Assembly (NCBI RefSeq): GCF_002723915.1
Contig: NZ_BEWL01000010.1
Location: forward strand, 1-64,000
Length of the DNA stretch: 64,000 nt
Direction of reading: 5' to 3'
Origin: Gluconobacter albidus
GTDB lineage: Bacteria; Pseudomonadota; Alphaproteobacteria; Acetobacterales; Acetobacteraceae
In this document: in pieces, positions 52,334 through 60,620 of the stretch
Position numbering within the stretch: the first letter of the stretch is position 1
Layout of the letters: each line of letters begins with the position of its first letter
Translations under genes and position numbers: made by a program
Notes under the pieces: model-generated
Told to the model about the DNA's origin: nothing
What the model saw: the letters and a program-made list of their open reading frames with translations, nothing else
Database searches by the model: none

Positions 52334-53689
52334 ATGTCCTCACGCAGGCGGCTGATTGCAGCGGCCTGCATCGGCAATCTGCTGGAATGGTATGATTTTG
52401 CGGTCTATGCGCTGTTTGCGCGTTATATCGCTGCATCCATCTTCCACAGTTCCGACAGTTTTTCACAACTGGCCCAGAGCCTTCTGGTCTTTGGGCTAGG
52501 GGCCGTTGTCCGCCCGCTCGGCGCCATCCTGATCGGACGCTTCGCAGACCGGAACGGGCGCGGCGCTGCACTGACGTTCACCTGCCTGCTGATGGGGGCC
52601 GGAACGCTCATGATCGTCTTCGACCCGCCTTATGAAACAGGAGGGCGCCTGTCGATCGTCATCATCTGCGTGGCGCGTGTGCTGCAAGGGTTGTCGGCAG
52701 GAGGTGAAATCGGGGGAGCCGCAGCGTTCCTGACTGAGCAGGCCACATCCGGCGCCCGAAGTGTAACAGCCTCCTTCCTTCAGGCCACAATGGGGCTGTC
52801 CAATATACTGGGCGCCACGGTGGCAACCCTCGCAACACTCTGCCTCGATCAGACGCAGATGACCGCCTGGGGATGGCGCCTTCCTTTTATCGTCGGGCTG
52901 CTGATCGTTCCCATGGGACTGATCCTGCGGCGTTCTCCCGATTTTGCTGGATCAGCGCGAACGCCACAACAGTCCGAAACGCCGGTACTCAAAACCCTTC
53001 TGCGCAAGTATCGCCCGTCTCTCCGCGTCTCTTTCGGGGTCTCGATCCTGTGGACGGCAGCTCCATACGCGCTGGTGATCTATCTGCCGCTCTAAATGCA
53101 GACGGCGTTCGGCATTTCGTCCCATGTCAGCTACGCGGCCTATCTGGCTGCGAATGTCGTTCTGGTTCTAACCTCGCTTCTTTCGGGAAAACTTGCGGAT
53201 CAATATGGCGCACGCCTCGTCCTTCTTGCCGGGATGCTGATGGTGCTCCTTGCTCCCACACCTCTTCTGTTGCTGGCAGGAGCATTCACTGATCCGCCAG
53301 TTATCACACTGGTAATAATGGGGCTGTTTGGAGTGGTCGGGCTGTTTGCCGGGGCAGCCCCCGAAGGACTGGCCAGCCTGTTTCCTCCCGAAGTGCGGGC
53401 GACCGGAATCGCGGCGTCTTACAACGTGGCGGCTGCCATGTTTGGAGGTTTTGCCCCCATGTTCCTGACAGAAATCGGGTCGCACTGGCATGGGATACCC
53501 TCGCCCGCACTCTACATCCTGCTGGCCGCAGTTCCGGCTGCGCTGGCTCTGGGATTTCCGTTGTGGCGACAGGGCACCACGTCTCCTCAACAAGCCGGAG
53601 CTATGGGACATGCAGTAAAAAGCATAACGCCTGCATCGCCGGATGATGGGACAGTTATCGCAGAATCACTCAGGGGAGAGCGGTTGTGA
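52334..53689 (+). pseudogene. MHS-type MFS transporter interrupted by in-frame TAA
   Basis: Read through, a 451-residue metabolite:H+ symporter (ProP/KgtP-like) with GNLLEWYDFAVYALFARY at the start, RPLGAILIGRFADRNGR and RVLQGLSAGGEIGGAAAF. A TAA at 53093-53095 follows VIYLPL and the same frame continues directly as MQTAFGISSHV. The family usually has an aromatic residue here, so TAT or TAC to TAA is the simplest change. The stop falls after about helix seven, leaving two non-functional halves; a complemented split protein from the internal ATG is unlikely because no ribosome-binding site is seen. An alternative GTG start lies at 52310. Its stop overlaps the GTG of the lyase gene. Confidence 0.85.
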
Positions 53690-55206
53690 ACGATATCACA
53701 CTGACGGGCAAAACCCTGCCGCTCGCCGATCTCGTGAGCATTGCCGACGGCCGACGGATCAGGCTTTCAGAGGCAGCTTTGCGACAGGTACGCGCGGGCC
53801 AACGCGCTCTCGCCGATGCGCTGGCGCGTGGCGAGGGTGTTTACGGGACGACCAGTATGGTCGGCGCGTTCAAGGACGCTGTTGTAACGCCGGAAGACAG
53901 GCCACACCACACCTTGCGCCTGATGCGATCGCATCAGCTTGGCTTTGGTGAAGCTCTTCCGGTCCGCACCGTCCGCGCAGCCATGCTCATCCGCCTGAAC
54001 GGTATCCTGAGCGGTCATACCGGCGCAGGGCCGGATCTGGCTCGTGCCCTGGAGGCGCTGCTCAACACCGGCATCACGCCAGTCGTTCCGGAATACGGCT
54101 CCATCGGCTGCGCGGATGTGGGTCTGATGGGCCATGTCGGCGCGGTCCTGATGGGTGAAGGCGAGGCCTTCGGGCCGGATGGAAAACGGCTGAGTGCCGC
54201 AGTCCTTCTGAAGCGTTGCGGTCTCAGAGCATTTGTCCCCGGCCCGAAGGATATGATGACCGTCCTGTCGAGCAACGCGCTCGGTGTGGCGGGCGTAGCA
54301 CTGGTCGTGGCGGAAATCCGCGCCCGTCTACCGCTCTGGCTCGGGATCTATACGGTGTCCTGTGCAGGGTTCGGTGCGTTCAGGATTCCATGGGAAGCCG
54401 CACGGCGTACCGGAATGCCAACGGAACAGCGGATCGCGCGTTTCCTCGAGCGCGTCAGCGGGGACGGAGGCTGGACGCCGCGCAGGAACCTTCAGGACCC
54501 GCTGAGCTTCCGCTGCATGCCTCAGATCGGCGGGGCGTTTCTGGCCGCGCTGGAGCGGGTCGAGGCCTCCCTCGCCTACAGTTTCAGCCATTGCGACGAC
54601 AACCCGATCCTGCTGGATGGGCGGGCGCTGACATCCGGAGCCTCGCTGCCGCTGTCACTGGCACTGGATGCGCAGGCTTTCGTTCTTGCCCTGTGCCATT
54701 ATGTCCGGGGCGTTCTGGGACGTATTCTGGCGCTCTGTCGCAACGACCTGTCCGGCCTGTCGCGCAACCTGACCTTCGAACCGGGGCGTCAGGTCGCCTT
54801 CGGAGCTGCGACCAAGCTCGCCGCGGATCTGGCGACGTCCATCCTGCGGGAGTCTACGCCGGCTTCGCTTTATCAGGTCCCCGTCGCCAACGGTTTTGAG
54901 GACGAGGCCAGCTATCTGCCGTCCATTGCACGCGCGCTGCGTCTGCAATGCACGCTTCTGGAGCCTCTGGTGGCCCTGGAAGCCATGGCGGGACGACAGG
55001 CCGTCCGTCTCTCGGGCGCAACGCCCGAAGGCCTGCCCGGCGCAATCATCGCGGCTCTGTCGCAGGATATCCCCTGGCTCGACGACAGCCATGCGGTGGG
55101 AGACGTACTGCGGGCGACCGAGGCTGTTCTGGCCGAGTTCCCCCTCCCTCCTGCCCCGGAATTTGATTCTTCCCAGCCTGATCCGATGGAGTGCCTGTAT
55201 GCATGA
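53686..55206 (+). CDS. MIO-less ammonia-lyase-fold enzyme, candidate ergothionase
   Basis: A 506-residue homologue of histidine ammonia-lyase with the family scaffold: VYGTTSMVGAF (near 52), GSIG at 138-141, SSNALGVAGVAL (195-206), DPLSFRCMPQIGGA (271-284), CDDNPILLDG and GFEDEASYLP. The Ala-Ser-Gly that becomes the MIO cofactor is Cys142-Ala143-Asp144, and the catalytic Tyr of HAL is Leu273. It therefore cannot act as a normal histidine ammonia-lyase. Ergothionase, which eliminates trimethylamine from ergothioneine, is a known relative of histidine ammonia-lyase, and the enzymes of the following steps are encoded downstream. GTG start overlaps the MHS stop. Intact. Confidence 0.75.
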   Translation: MNDITLTGKTLPLADLVSIADGRRIRLSEAALRQVRAGQRALADALARGEGVYGTTSMVGAFKDAVVTPEDRPHHTLRLMRSHQLGFGEALPVRTVRAAMLIRLNGILSGHTGAGPDLARALEALLNTGITPVVPEYGSIGCADVGLMGHVGAVLMGEGEAFGPDGKRLSAAVLLKRCGLRAFVPGPKDMMTVLSSNALGVAGVALVVAEIRARLPLWLGIYTVSCAGFGAFRIPWEAARRTGMPTEQRIARFLERVSGDGGWTPRRNLQDPLSFRCMPQIGGAFLAALERVEASLAYSFSHCDDNPILLDGRALTSGASLPLSLALDAQAFVLALCHYVRGVLGRILALCRNDLSGLSRNLTFEPGRQVAFGAATKLAADLATSILRESTPASLYQVPVANGFEDEASYLPSIARALRLQCTLLEPLVALEAMAGRQAVRLSGATPEGLPGAIIAALSQDIPWLDDSHAVGDVLRATEAVLAEFPLPPAPEFDSSQPDPMECLYA

Positions 55207-56551
55207 CGTATTGCTGAAAGGAACGGTCGTGACCCCTTCAGCCGTTCTGGAAAACGGCTGGGTAGCCATTGACGGCACGAAAATCAGCCGACTGGGTCAG
55301 GGCACGCCTCCTGCGGTGCAGGACATACGTGACTATGGAGAAAGTCTTATCCTGCCGGGCGGGATTGATGCGCAGGTGCATTCGCGCTCCCAGAAAGGAC
55401 AGGAAGATTTCATCTGGACCACCCGCGCCGCAGCGGCAGGCGGTATCACGACAATTGCAGACATGCCCTATGACGAGGATTTTCTTGTCAACACCGCTGG
55501 CCGCCTGAAACAGAAAGCCGCCGAAGCCGGAGAGCAGGCCCGCGTCGATTTCGCGCTCTGGGGCACGATCGCTCCCGGCGACAGTCTGCATCATATCGGC
55601 GAGATGGCGGCAGCCGGAGCCTGCGGCTTCAAGTTCTCGACGTTCGGGACGGACCCCAAACGCTTTCCACGGATCCCGGCCGATCTTCTCGCTCGGTGTT
55701 TCGACGCCGTGCGCGAGACCGGGCTGATTGCGGGCGTTCATAATGAAGACGACGAAATGGTCCGGGCGAGGCTGGCACAGGTAACGGAAGCAGGCATTAC
55801 GGACTGGCGCGCGCACGGACTGTCACGACCTCCCCTGACCGAAACTCTGGCGATGGCGCAGATTTATGAAACGGCGGCTGGTACGGGATGCGCGGCGCAT
55901 GTCGTTCACTGTTCCGTAGCGCGCGGCTATGCCTTATGCGCGTCCTACCGCCAGCAGGGTTTCGAGACGACCGCCGAGGCCTGCATCCATTACCTGGTGC
56001 TTGATGAAGAGCATGACGTCGCCCGCCTGGGCGGTCGCGCCAAGATCAATCCGCCCATCCGTCCGCGGGCGCAGGTCGAGGGGCTCTGGCACCATCTTGC
56101 TGCCGAGAACGTAACCGTCGTTTCTACCGACCATGTTTCATGGAGCCTGACGCGAAAATCCGATCCTGACATGCTGAAAAATGCGTCGGGCGCCCCTTCG
56201 CTGGAAGTCATCTATCCCCTGTTTCTCACGGAGCTGGGGCGGCGTAACCTGTCATGGACACATGCCGCACGTCTGCTGGCTGAAAATCCGGCCCGGCTGT
56301 TCCGTCTCACCTCTCGCAAGGGCGGTCTGGCCGCAGGACGCGACGCGGATATTACGGTCGCCCGACGTGAAGACTGGATTTACGATCCGAAAGCCAGTGG
56401 CCACGCCTTTGAAGACTGGAGCCCTTACGAAGGGCGGACGCTGGACTGGCGCATTGCCGAGACATGGCTTCGGGGAGAGCGGATTTTTGCCGACGGCGCC
56501 ATACTGGCAAAACCGGGGCATGGGCGCTTCGTAAAACCGGAGCAGCCATGA
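55199..56551 (+). CDS. Dihydropyrimidinase/hydantoinase-like amidohydrolase
   Basis: A 450-residue cyclic amidohydrolase. GGIDAQVHSRS near residue 57 supplies metal ligands (Gln in place of the first His), the candidate carboxylated Lys is in CGFKFSTFG, further ligands are in GVHNEDDEM, AHVVHCSVARG and VSTDHVSWS. In the proposed pathway it opens the ring of hydantoin-5-propionate to N-carbamoylglutamate. Start at 55199 overlaps the lyase gene by eight bases; stop overlaps the next gene by ATGA. A general hydantoinase or allantoinase-like role is the alternative. Confidence 0.8.
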   Translation: MHDVLLKGTVVTPSAVLENGWVAIDGTKISRLGQGTPPAVQDIRDYGESLILPGGIDAQVHSRSQKGQEDFIWTTRAAAAGGITTIADMPYDEDFLVNTAGRLKQKAAEAGEQARVDFALWGTIAPGDSLHHIGEMAAAGACGFKFSTFGTDPKRFPRIPADLLARCFDAVRETGLIAGVHNEDDEMVRARLAQVTEAGITDWRAHGLSRPPLTETLAMAQIYETAAGTGCAAHVVHCSVARGYALCASYRQQGFETTAEACIHYLVLDEEHDVARLGGRAKINPPIRPRAQVEGLWHHLAAENVTVVSTDHVSWSLTRKSDPDMLKNASGAPSLEVIYPLFLTELGRRNLSWTHAARLLAENPARLFRLTSRKGGLAAGRDADITVARREDWIYDPKASGHAFEDWSPYEGRTLDWRIAETWLRGERIFADGAILAKPGHGRFVKPEQP

Positions 56552-57801
56552 ACGCCGCAGAATTCGTCCAGCCCGATCGCCTCTGGTCCGATCTCATGAC
56601 GCTTGCGGACATCACTGATCCGGAACGTCCCCATACCCGCCGCTCCTTTTCCGACCGGTTTCTCGATGGTCGCCGCTGGCTGGAGCAGCGCTTCACCGAG
56701 GCCGGGCTGACCTGCCATCTGGACGATGCAGGCAATCTCATCGGCCGACGTCTCGGTTCCGCTGACGGGGCTGGAACGATCATGAGCGGATCACATTCCG
56801 ATACAGTCCCCGACGGTGGGCGTTTCGATGGCATTCTGGGCGTGCTCTGCGCGCTTGAAGCCGCCCGCGCCTTCCGGGATGCGGGGCTGGTCCTGCGGCA
56901 CGATCTCGAAATCGTTGATTTCCTTGCTGAAGAGCCAAGTGATTTCGGCCTGTCCTGTATCGGCAGCCGTGGCATGGCAGGCGCGCTGACAACCGATCAG
57001 CGCGCGCTTGCCGCTCCTGGGGGAGAAACGCTGGCGCTGGCGCTGGCACGGATGGGGGGGCGTCCGGAGCGTCTTGATACGCCGCGCCGTACAGATCTGC
57101 GGGCGTTTCTGGAGGTGCATATCGAACAGGGCATCGTTCTCGAACAGGACGGCCTGCCGATCGGGGCGGTCACGGCAATTGCCGGTGTCACGCGCGTTGA
57201 AATCCTCTTTGAAGGCCGGGCGGACCACGCGGGAACAACCCCAATGGACCGCCGACAGGATGCCGCCGTCGCTGCGGCTGGTGTCATCACATTCGTCAGC
57301 CGCCGGGCGACGGAACTGGCTCGGTCCGGTCAGGGACATATGACCGCGACATGTGGGATCGTCGGGGTTTCACCGAATGCGTCCAACGTGGTGCCCCGCT
57401 CCGCCCGGATCGTGGTGGACATCCGGGTTTCGGAACGCGCCGTCGTCGAGGCGTTTCTGAAGGAACTTGAAACAACCAGCCTCAGACTGGCCTCCGAGGC
57501 GCATGTCCGGTTAGAGCGATTCAGGTGTCTGTCGGATACGAAACCGGTTACCTGCGATGCAACACTCATCCGCATGATCGAACAGGCTGCCGGCCAGCTT
57601 GGACTGAAACACCGTCAAATAGTATCCAGCGCGGGTCACGACGCGGCTTTTGTCGCACAGCTTTGCCCTGCCGCCATGGTGTTCGTGCCATGCCGGGATG
57701 GACGCAGCCATGACCCGGAAGAATGGTGCTCGCCGGAGGACGCAGCCAACGCCGCGCGCATCCTGACACAGGCTCTTCAGGACATTGATCGGGATTTTTG
57801 A
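56548..57801 (+). CDS. M20-family N-carbamoyl-amino-acid amidohydrolase
   Basis: A 417-residue metallohydrolase of the AllC/HyuC/beta-ureidopropionase group. Metal-site motifs are GSHSDTVPDGGRFDGILG (about residues 76-93), FLAEEPSDFGLSCIGSRG, EVHIEQGIVLEQ, GRADHAGTTPMDRRQDA and SSAGHDAAF; the C-terminal RDGRSHDPEEW is also typical. In the proposed pathway it hydrolyses N-carbamoylglutamate to glutamate, CO2 and ammonia. ATG 56548 overlaps the hydantoinase stop. Intact. Confidence 0.85.
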   Translation: MNAAEFVQPDRLWSDLMTLADITDPERPHTRRSFSDRFLDGRRWLEQRFTEAGLTCHLDDAGNLIGRRLGSADGAGTIMSGSHSDTVPDGGRFDGILGVLCALEAARAFRDAGLVLRHDLEIVDFLAEEPSDFGLSCIGSRGMAGALTTDQRALAAPGGETLALALARMGGRPERLDTPRRTDLRAFLEVHIEQGIVLEQDGLPIGAVTAIAGVTRVEILFEGRADHAGTTPMDRRQDAAVAAAGVITFVSRRATELARSGQGHMTATCGIVGVSPNASNVVPRSARIVVDIRVSERAVVEAFLKELETTSLRLASEAHVRLERFRCLSDTKPVTCDATLIRMIEQAAGQLGLKHRQIVSSAGHDAAFVAQLCPAAMVFVPCRDGRSHDPEEWCSPEDAANAARILTQALQDIDRDF

Positions 57802-57856
57802 ATGATGGTTGTCTCCCCGCGCAGGAGTGAGACGCCGCAATACGGGAATGGTCACG

Positions 57857-58969
57857 ATGGGCAGAATACTGGTTGAAAAAGACGTCGAAGCCGCGATCCG
57901 GGGCGGATCGGTCTTCGCCTGTGGCGGCGGTGGCTGGGTTGAACATGGGCGGATGCTGGGTATGGCAGCGGTTAATGCCGGACAGCCTGAGCTCGTCTCC
58001 GCGGAAGAGATTGAAGACGATGCCATCATCGCCACGGCGGCAGCGATCGGTGCGCCTGCCAGTACGACGGAATGGCAGATGCTGGGTGTCGATTACGTCA
58101 ACGCCGTAAAGCTCGTCCAGAAGGAATTGGGACAACCAATTTACGGTCTCATGATCGGACAGAATGGCAAGTCCAGTACGCTCAATGCCTGGCTTCCCGG
58201 AGCGATCCTGGGCACGAAGGTCGTGGATGCGGTTGGCGACATGCGCGCTCATCCCACCGGCGACATGGGGTCCATCGGCATGGCCAATTCGCCCGAAACA
58301 ATGATTCAGGCCGTTGTCGGCGGCAACCGCTCCCGCCATTCCTATATCGAGATGGTCGCAAAAGGCGCGACTGCACGGATTTCGCCCATTCTGCGGACCG
58401 CCTCCGATATGTCGGGCGGCTTCATCGCATCCTGCCGCAACCCGCTTCCCGCGTCTTACGTCAAACGCCATGCCGCATGGGGCGGAATTTCCCATGCCCT
58501 CGCATTGGGAGAAGCCATCCTCGAAGCCTCGGGCAAAAGCGGAAATGCCGTCGTCGACGCCATTCTAAAAACGCTCGACGGAGCCATTATCGCGCAAGGT
58601 ATAGTCAGCCGGAAGTCGGTCACCTATACGCCCGAGGCCTTCGATGTGGGGACCATTACGGTCGGACAGGGCACTTCTGCCGTGACCCTGCATGTTATGA
58701 ACGAATACATGGCGGTGGATGGTGCGGACGGTCAGCGTCTGGCCTCGTTCCCCGATATCATCACCACGCTTGCTCCGGACGGCTATCCGCTGAGCGTCGG
58801 GGAAATCGAGGAAGGCATGGAAATCCTTGTCCTTCATGTCGAGAAAACCAAGTTTCCGCTTTCCTCAAGTGTTGTGGATCCGGCCGTCTATCCGCCTGTC
58901 GAGCGTGCTCTGGGCATTGATCTGGCGAGCTATGCGCTTGCGCCCTCTCCTCTTGGCAAGGACACCTGA
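57857..58969 (+). CDS. DUF917-family protein, candidate thiohydantoin desulfurase
   Basis: A 370-residue protein of the DUF917 family, now associated with thiohydantoin desulfurases. Recognisable are the N-terminal CGGGGWVEHGRMLG, the conserved VVDAVGDMRAHP (about 124-135), MIGQNGKS and the later SRKSVTYTPEAFDVGT. In bacterial ergothioneine breakdown this enzyme type replaces the ring sulfur of the thiohydantoin with oxygen, releasing sulfide and linking the early and late steps. Start at 57857 has GGGA nine bases upstream; ATG 57848 and TTG 57809 are in-frame alternatives. Four bases precede the hydratase gene. Confidence 0.78.
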   Translation: MGRILVEKDVEAAIRGGSVFACGGGGWVEHGRMLGMAAVNAGQPELVSAEEIEDDAIIATAAAIGAPASTTEWQMLGVDYVNAVKLVQKELGQPIYGLMIGQNGKSSTLNAWLPGAILGTKVVDAVGDMRAHPTGDMGSIGMANSPETMIQAVVGGNRSRHSYIEMVAKGATARISPILRTASDMSGGFIASCRNPLPASYVKRHAAWGGISHALALGEAILEASGKSGNAVVDAILKTLDGAIIAQGIVSRKSVTYTPEAFDVGTITVGQGTSAVTLHVMNEYMAVDGADGQRLASFPDIITTLAPDGYPLSVGEIEEGMEILVLHVEKTKFPLSSSVVDPAVYPPVERALGIDLASYALAPSPLGKDT

Positions 58970-58972
58970 AAT

Positions 58973-60615
58973 ATGACCAAACGGCATTTCGACGTCACGT
59001 CAGGCAACACGCTGCGCTGTCGGGGATGGCGACAGGAAGGGCTTCTGCGTCTTTTGGAAAACGTCCTGTCTGTGGCTGAAGATCCCGAAAATCTCGTGGT
59101 CTATGCTGCTCTGGGCAAAGCTGCACGGGACTGGCCGTCACATGATGTCATCGTCCAGACGCTGAAGACCATGCGCGATGACGAAACGCTCATCGTTCAG
59201 TCCGGAAAGCCCATCGGCGTAGTACGCACACATGAGCGTGCGCTAATTGTCGTCATGGCCAATTGCAACATGATCGGACAGTGGGCCAAGGCTGAGGAAT
59301 TCTACCAGCTCGAAAAGAAAGGCCTGATCTGCTGGGGTGGCCTGACAGCCGGCGACTGGCAGTATATCGGCTCTCAGGGCGTCATACAGGGAACGTATGA
59401 GATCTTCCGCTGTATCGCGGAGCGTCATTTCAGCTCGAACCTGTCCGGAAAGCTGATCCTGACCTCCGGTCTTGGCGGCATGGGGGGCGCACAGCCCCTC
59501 GCCGGACGTCTGGCTGGTGCCGTAATTTTGTGTGTAGAAATGGATGGCGCACGCATCAACAAGCGGATTGAAGCAGGCTATCTCCAGCATCGGGCAGAGA
59601 CGCTGGACGAAGCCCTCAAACTCGTGGCGGATGCGCAGCGCGCGGGCAATGGCTGTTCGATCGGTCTTCTGGGAAATTCGGCGGACATTCTCCCTGAAAT
59701 CCATGCCCGCGGCATCGTTCCCGCCATCGTCACAGACCAGACATCCGCCCATGATCTGGTCTACGGCTATCTTCCCGCCGGATTGTCCGCCGCCGAAATT
59801 CAGGCATTGCGAGAAAGCGAGCCCGAAAAACTCGCCGCGCTTTCCATGAAATCCATCGCCCGTCATGTGCAGGCCATGCTGGATTTCCAGTCCGCCGGGT
59901 CCATCGTTTTCGATAATGGCAACCTGATCCGTACGCAGGCAAAGAAGGCGGGGATCGGGAATGCGTTCGATATTCCGATCTTTACGGAAGCCTATCTGCG
60001 GCCTCTTTTTGCACGGGCGATCGGACCTTTCCGCTGGATTGCGCTGTCGAACGACGAGAACGATATCCGCAGGATCGACGACTATCTTCTGGAAACATTC
60101 TCGGACAACCCATCCGTTGTAAACTGGATCACGCTGGCCCGGGCGCATGTGCCGTTTGAAGGGCTTCCGGCGCGGATTGCCTGGCTTGGCCACGACGCCC
60201 GTACGCAGGTCGGCCTCGCCGTGAACGGAATGGTTCGTGATGGCATACTGGCCGGACCGGTCGCATTCACGCGCGATCATCTGGATGCCGGCGCAATGGC
60301 GCATCCAAACATCATGACGGAAAACATGAAGGACGGATCGGACGCCATTGCAGACTGGCCGCTCCTGAATGCCATGCTGGCCTGTTCATCACAGGCCGAT
60401 CTGGTCGCCATTCATTCCGGAGGCGGCGGTTATGCGGGATACATGACCAGCGAGGTGTCACAATCGTCGCCGACGGCTCCAGCGATGCGGATGAGCGTCT
60501 GCAAATTGCGCTGACCAACGATACCAGTCTGGGTGTCATGCGCTACGCCGATGCGGGCTATGAAGACGCCCACGACGAAGCAGAGCAGCGTGGCATCCGA
60601 TGGCTTTCCCTGTAG
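58973..60615 (+). pseudogene. Urocanase homologue, candidate thiourocanate hydratase, frameshifted near the C-terminus
   Basis: Urocanase-family features are strong: LTAGDWQYIGSQGVIQGTYE, GLGGMGGAQPLAGRLAG, VTDQTSAHDLVYGYLPAG and KDGSDAIADWPLLNAML. The Cys that is catalytic in urocanase (in RICW) is Ala403 here (GLPARIAWLG), arguing against ordinary urocanate as substrate and for thiourocanate. The frame is lost around 60449-60454 (after HSGGGGYAGYMTS); the actual frame runs to a stop at 60512-60514, while the +2 frame restores RGVTIVADGSSDADERLQ, NDTSLGVMRYADAGYE and ends at 60613-60615. One missing base explains it. About 53 conserved C-terminal residues are lost. Last gene of the operon. 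Confidence 0.82.
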
Positions 60616-60620
60616 CGAAA

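Noticed and set aside
49939-53689. Genetic-code change or stop-codon recoding
   Set aside because: Both TAG and TAA terminate many intact genes in the window and no recoding element or suppressor tRNA is seen; simple mutation is enough.
53686-60615. Histidine utilisation (hutH/hutU) operon
   Set aside because: The lyase lacks the MIO Ser and catalytic Tyr, the urocanase homologue lacks its catalytic Cys, and no hutI or hutG/hutF is present; DUF917 and hydantoinase-type genes take their place.
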